In this document: positions 60,036 to 64,000 of the stretch, piece after piece
How positions within the stretch are numbered: the first letter of the stretch is position 1
Layout of the letters: every line of letters starts with the position of its first letter
Assembly (NCBI GenBank): GCA_015501595.1
Contig: JADNRX010000003.1
Coordinates: 186,001-250,000 of the forward strand
DNA length: 64,000 nt
Direction: 5' to 3'
Source of the DNA: Hymenopellis radicata
Lineage: Eukaryota; Basidiomycota; Agaricomycetes; Agaricales; Physalacriaceae
Notes under the pieces: generated by a model
The model's input: only the letters and a program-made list of their open reading frames with translations
The model's database searches: none
What the model was told of the DNA's origin: nothing
Position numbers and translations under genes: made by a program

Positions 60036-61627
60036 ATGGTCAACTTCAACTTCAACTTTTTCACATTCGTACTGGCTGTGTCGGTGGTACAAGGCGCCCC
60101 GGTGACAAAGCGCATTGCTCAGGTCATCGTCGACTCCACTGCCAAGTGGGAGAAGGCATGCGTACGTCGAGTTCATCATGAAATTTCAAACATCATCCGA
60201 CTTTGATGCGCCTGTAGTTGGCTGCCGGTGGAGCTCTGCAATGCAATCCAGTGTCAGTCACCGCGTTTACTACGCTTCTCGCAGCCGCAGGACCATGCGA
60301 GCAGCAAGATTCCGCCGACGCGATGATTGATCTTGCCAAAACATTGAACTCCGACGCCAACATGATCAAGTTTGCTCAAATTTTCGCTCAGCAACCTCGG
60401 AATACTGTACGTGCCTGTTCTACCCCTTCCCTTTGTTCTGTGTTGCTTGACTACCGGCTAGCCCACGTCTCAGAGTGTCCCATACTGTGGCACTGCGCCA
60501 AAAAACGCTGAATTGAACGGACTCTTCCAGTGTCAATTTGCTGGTGCTGACCCGACGACCTTTGTCGGGGGTCTGAAGGTCGGGGATACGGGGACCATTC
60601 CATTTGGATTGAATGCTGCGTTGGATCCCGCGGGATCCTGCAAGGCTAATCCCAATGGCCCCATTGCAGACGGCACTCAGCTGTCTGATCTTACCCAGGA
60701 TCCCGGTGTTTCTGGTGCCTCGGGCTCTTCGAACAACAGCGGGTCGGGAACTGTGGCTAGCTCTTCGTCGTCGAGCGCAAATAACGGGGCAGGTGCCCCC
60801 TCCAGTGCGACATCCTCGGCCGCTTCCATTGCTCCATCTTCATCGACAGGCAACTCCAACTCTGGCTCAAGTTCAAGCTTCACCCTCCAGAATGGTCTCG
60901 ATGCACAGAAGCTCAATGCTCAATTTGCTTCTTTAACACAGTCATCGTCGTGTCAAGGCAAGTAGATGGCATGGTGGCGTCAGCATTGTTAACATCCCCA
61001 TAGAGGGAGACACCGCCTGCATCAACGACGGATTCGCTCAATGTGTCGGCGGCGCATTCGTGATCGCGACGTGTGGGTCAGGCTTGACATGTGCCGCCCT
61101 TCCACTCGTGAACAAGGCGGGCACGTCCCTCACTTGCACTACTGTCGCAGACGCCACTTCCAGAATCGCAGCAACCGGAGCTACAGGAGGAATCACCGGT
61201 GATGGATCAACAAGCTTTGCCAGCGATGCTTCTTCCACCACAGCTGACAACGCTGCGAATACCGCCGCCGTAGTTTCGCCTTCCTCCGGTGGGGATTTCA
61301 AGACCCAGAACGGACAAGAGGCCCAGAAGCTGAATGCCCAGTTCGCCGGTCTGACAACAAATTCGAGCTGTCAAGGTATATTGTTGTCACACAAGTCTGT
61401 TTGCCTTCTGACCATACTTAACGTAGATGGCGAGAATGCTTGTGTCAACGGCGGATTTGCTCAATGCGTTGGAGGCAAGTTTACGATAACAGAATGTAAT
61501 GTGGGGTTACAGTGCTTCGCTTTGCCGCTGGTCAACTCTCCAGGAACGTCTGTTAACGTGCACGACTGAGGCCGACGCCCAAGCGCGTATTGCCGCGTCT
61601 GGTGCTTCTGGAGGAATAACTGGCTGA
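60036..61627 (+). CDS. Secreted protein with two CBM19-like repeats
   Basis: Exons 60036-60161, 60218-60406, 60474-60957, 61004-61375 and 61427-61627 give about 456 residues. A signal peptide (FFTFVLAVSVVQG) is followed by a cysteine-containing helical domain (LAAGGALQCNPVSVTAFTTL, CGTAPKNAELNGLFQCQFAG), a Ser/Gly/Asn linker likely O-glycosylated, and two near-copies of a module: QNGLDAQKLNAQFASL then CINDGFAQCVGGAFV and LTCAALPLVNKAGTS; and QNGQEAQKLNAQFAGL then CVNGGFAQCVGGKFT and LQCFALPLVNSPGTS. The DG.xAC..GGFAQCVGG pattern is like chitin-binding CBM19. The third intron uses GC at its donor (60958-60959). An extra A near 61555 breaks the last repeat just before TCTTEADAQARIAASGA; removing it restores a C-terminus matching repeat 1. 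Role: probably wall or chitin binding outside the cell. Confidence 0.8.
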
Positions 61628-61842
61628 GGAATTTTGACGAGCAAACTATCCTTATCTTTTTTTATATCAAAATTATGTGCGACGGGCTCGCGATGAATTC
61701 AAAATGCCTGTGAGGACATCCTGGGCGTCCGAGTTTCGATTCCTCAATCAATTCGTGAGACTACTTTGTACTGTGAAGATGTTGTCCCAGCGACTTTGAA
61801 ACTTATACTTCATTCTTCACTAAGTACTTACAGTAATACCCA

Positions 61843-63237
61843 TCCAGTGGGGGGAGGCGGATTGGTGCTCGTGCGACCCGCCGGCCCACAAAAACGTACA
61901 ACCTGTCGCCTGACGTCTCGCCAAGTTCGACTAGGCATATATTATTTGTACACATCGTGAAACCACGAATTATGCTCATCGAGTACAATACCGGATCATG
62001 GCAGGTTAGTCCATTCCCCCCACCCACTGCTTTACGACTGGCTCCCAACACGCTCGATTCATCTGCATATGTTCCCCATCGCACGTCCCTAGAATAACCG
62101 CACCACGTTCGTCCAGCTGTCTAAGACCAATCCAATCCTCAGTGTACAATGGCTGGCTGCGCATGGGAATGATCGTTTTGTCCGTAAGAACACGCTGGGC
62201 TCCGTCATCCGGGATAGATTCAGTGCCAAACCAAGCGCTTTCTTTTGGCACAACGGTCTTGTCCTGATCAAATAGCAGAAGAACCAGAGCATTGAGCGAC
62301 GCGAAGTTGTCTGCATATGTGCTATTCCGCTGGCCGGGAATCTCGTTGTTAACGTCAGGAAGAAAGTGGTTCGCGTTGAGGTATGTCTGAATATTACTGG
62401 GATCACGGAAATATTGCGCCTGGACAAAGAAAGATCAGCGCCAGACAGGCTGCAGGCAAGAGGATGTACCATAACAATGTTATCTTGTACCCATGCGCTG
62501 TACGCCGCACCTAGGGCCACGCCTCTGGCAGCGCGACAGAGTAAATCCCAGGCTGAGCACGCCGGCATGTCGGACACGCCCATATGTTGCGAACCAAAGG
62601 TTATGAGGTTGTGAATCGGCGGGTCGTTATAGCGTTCCACATATGCTCGAAGAAATTGGCCTCCCTGGGAGAATCCTATCGCATCGAACCCAGTACTGAG
62701 CTCGGGAATGTCGCTGAGCTGCTTGGCGACGCCCGCCAATTGCGTGTTGACGTTGCCGTACTGTGTCCACGCGTCAATGACAAGTATACGGCGTCAAGTA
62801 ACGTACAAAGCAGGCTTTTCGGTCATCGTCGTTGTTGTCGACGATGTATATGGAATGAATGAATATCCCAGCGTGAATTTCCTTGATCAGTTCGCCGAAC
62901 TGAACCATTCCATCGGAGGCATATGAATCTCCTGTTGCCACAGTGAGCCGGGCTTTCCTAGGTGATACGCGGCGGACCTAATCCATGCCACAGTACAAGA
63001 GGACGAGGAGAGCGGACGGACGTTGCGCTAGAGCACAGGGCTCCGAAGAGAGGCAGCAGTAATGGAGGAAGGTGCATTAGTTGAGAAACCCTAACCCTAC
63101 CTACTTGAATCGGAGGTCACCTCTGTTTCACTCTGCCTACAGTGCAATACTCACTATCTCTTACAGGCCTACAAATCATGAGCTAAGAGTTATAAGGACT
63201 GATCCTCTCTGGATAGACTGAATGATTGCAGCTAGTC
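61843..63237 (-). repeat. Large inverted duplication, copy 2 (thioesterase segment)
   Basis: Reverse-complement counterpart of 17863-20011. It lacks the hAT-like insertion and shows the empty target CTCAACTAATGCACC, which proves that the 756 bp were gained in copy 1. It carries the same TTAGGG-like pair upstream of the gene. Confidence 0.9.
62006..63077 (-). CDS. PPT1: Palmitoyl-protein thioesterase, copy 2
   Basis: Four exons with the same lengths as copy 1 except the first: 62978-63077, 62807-62931, 62470-62760 and 62006-62419, total 309 residues. Starts MHLPPLLLPLFGALCSS; exon 1 has a few extra residues (SVRSPRPLVLWHGLG). Catalytic Ser (GFSQGGQF), Asp (LFDQDKTVVP) and His (CDGEHM) are all kept, and the frame is open throughout, so both copies look functional. 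Differences are scattered (for example AYSAW for AYGAW, WFGTESIPDDG for WFGSESLPDDG), as expected for neutral or nearly neutral change since duplication. The promoter here is uninterrupted. Confidence 0.93.
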
Positions 63238-64000
63238 CAAGGGGTATCAGATCACAGAATCGGCCATATCGTCTCCAAAAGATTATGGCGACCATGATCA
63301 TCATCTGAAAATGGCAATCGCCCCTTTCCACCGCTGGTGCCATAGTCTTTCCGTTCTCTACGCTTCCTTTTGGCTTCGTTCCGCCTCTTAAAGGCGACGC
63401 CTACTGACCAGCAATGTCGTAGAGTAGAATAATCATTATTATTGATACGAGCGGTGGTGGCAAGACGGAAGCAACGCGACGCGCTCTTCAGTCATTTCCG
63501 TTGATCACGTGCAAAGTTGAAAATATCGCATTTTATTTCTACGTTGCTCACCACTCCACGGACATGTGTCATTACTGGGTGACTTCCCATAACGTTTGAA
63601 TAGATATTTTGTTTCTTCAGATGCATAGCAACCGCCCGAGCAGGAAGGTAAGCGCATGGAGCCGTCAAGCCGCGTCAGGGTAGGAAAACAAAGTGGAGCG
63701 AAGAGTGTCTTTCAGATTGTGAGTCTGGAGGGAGGGGGTACCCCCCGCCTCCAGACTCCAAACTATCAAAAAGATACTTGCCAGACACCGTTGCCAGGGT
63801 CCTATCGTTCCGTATGCATTATACGACACGCTTTGCTGCCTCTGGCAAGCCGGAAAGTGGTCACGTCTCGTTACATGACCCATTGGATGTTCAGGATCCA
63901 AGTTCAGCGTAATACCTCGCCGAAATGCATACTTGCCTTACGGAGACATGAGCGGCAACGACTCCGAGGCAAGCTGGAATTTATCTAACTCTCCAAAATG
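63238..64000. other. Window end, no gene recognised
   Basis: About 760 bp. The ORFs at 63656-63988 (+) and 63665-63901 (-) overlap and have no recognised product. An 11-bp-arm hairpin lies at 63721-63758. Confidence 0.45.

Noticed and set aside
61680..61760. Possible tRNA (GTTTCGATTCC resembles a B box)
   Set aside because: No matching A box or acceptor stem could be folded around it.
1..64000. CRISPR arrays, operons, ribosome binding sites, prophage
   Set aside because: The window is spliced eukaryotic DNA; no regularly spaced short repeats or prokaryotic gene structure are present.

Overview
The window is nuclear DNA from a filamentous basidiomycete fungus, probably a mushroom-forming Agaricomycete. 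Genes are densely packed and cut by many short (about 40-70 nt) GT-AG introns. The gene content also fits: a spliced eukaryotic acetyl-CoA carboxylase, importin-4/Kap123, Prp3, class-2 dihydroorotate dehydrogenase, an Axl2-like cadherin-fold protein, DUF6535, BTB and F-box families, and CBM19-like secreted proteins. All exon joins were read by eye from GT/GC...AG signals, reading-frame phase and remembered family patterns; no search was run.

Layout. 1-483: 3' end of a Kre6/Skn1-type glucan synthesis gene (+). 918-8231: ACC1 (-). 9309-10501: DcpS scavenger decapping enzyme (-). 10767-11152: dynein light chain (-). 11.2-13.3 kb: gene-free, with direct and inverted repeats. 13365-16219: Axl2-like membrane protein (-). 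16.3-17.5 kb: a small cysteine-rich secreted protein and what looks like a decayed paralogue. 17.86-20.01 kb: palmitoyl-protein thioesterase copy 1 (+), with a 756-bp hAT-like insertion directly before its start codon. 21038-24539: membrane-anchored amidohydrolase (-). 24713-25675: MYND zinc finger (+). 26487-28692: PRP3 (+).

28.7-44.6 kb is an accessory, repeat-built block. It holds three near-identical copies of a protein-kinase-like gene (A, B, C). The upstream region of copy A is interrupted by a young, internally deleted Ngaro-type tyrosine-recombinase retroelement with A1-B1A2-B2 split direct repeats. An F-box gene (-) lies between copies A and B. 44.6-47.9 kb carries a frame-broken DUF6535 gene (-). 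Then come importin-4/KAP123 (50179-54251, -), a small basic protein (54778-55277, +), a BTB protein (55557-56860, -), mitochondrial DHODH (57825-59516, -), a secreted CBM19-like protein (60036-61627, +) and thioesterase copy 2 (62006-63077, -), in inverted orientation to copy 1.

A window-wide caveat: at least nine otherwise conserved genes or elements, including essential ones (ACC1, importin-4, DcpS), carry single-base indels that break the frame, often in homopolymers. This points to residual consensus errors in the assembly more than to gene death, so 'broken' calls should be read with that in mind.

The most unusual structures are the intact-looking split-direct-repeat retroelement, the hAT-like insertion whose 8-bp target duplication contains the thioesterase ATG, the inverted thioesterase duplication about 42 kb apart, and short perfect palindromes that distinguish the kinase copies.
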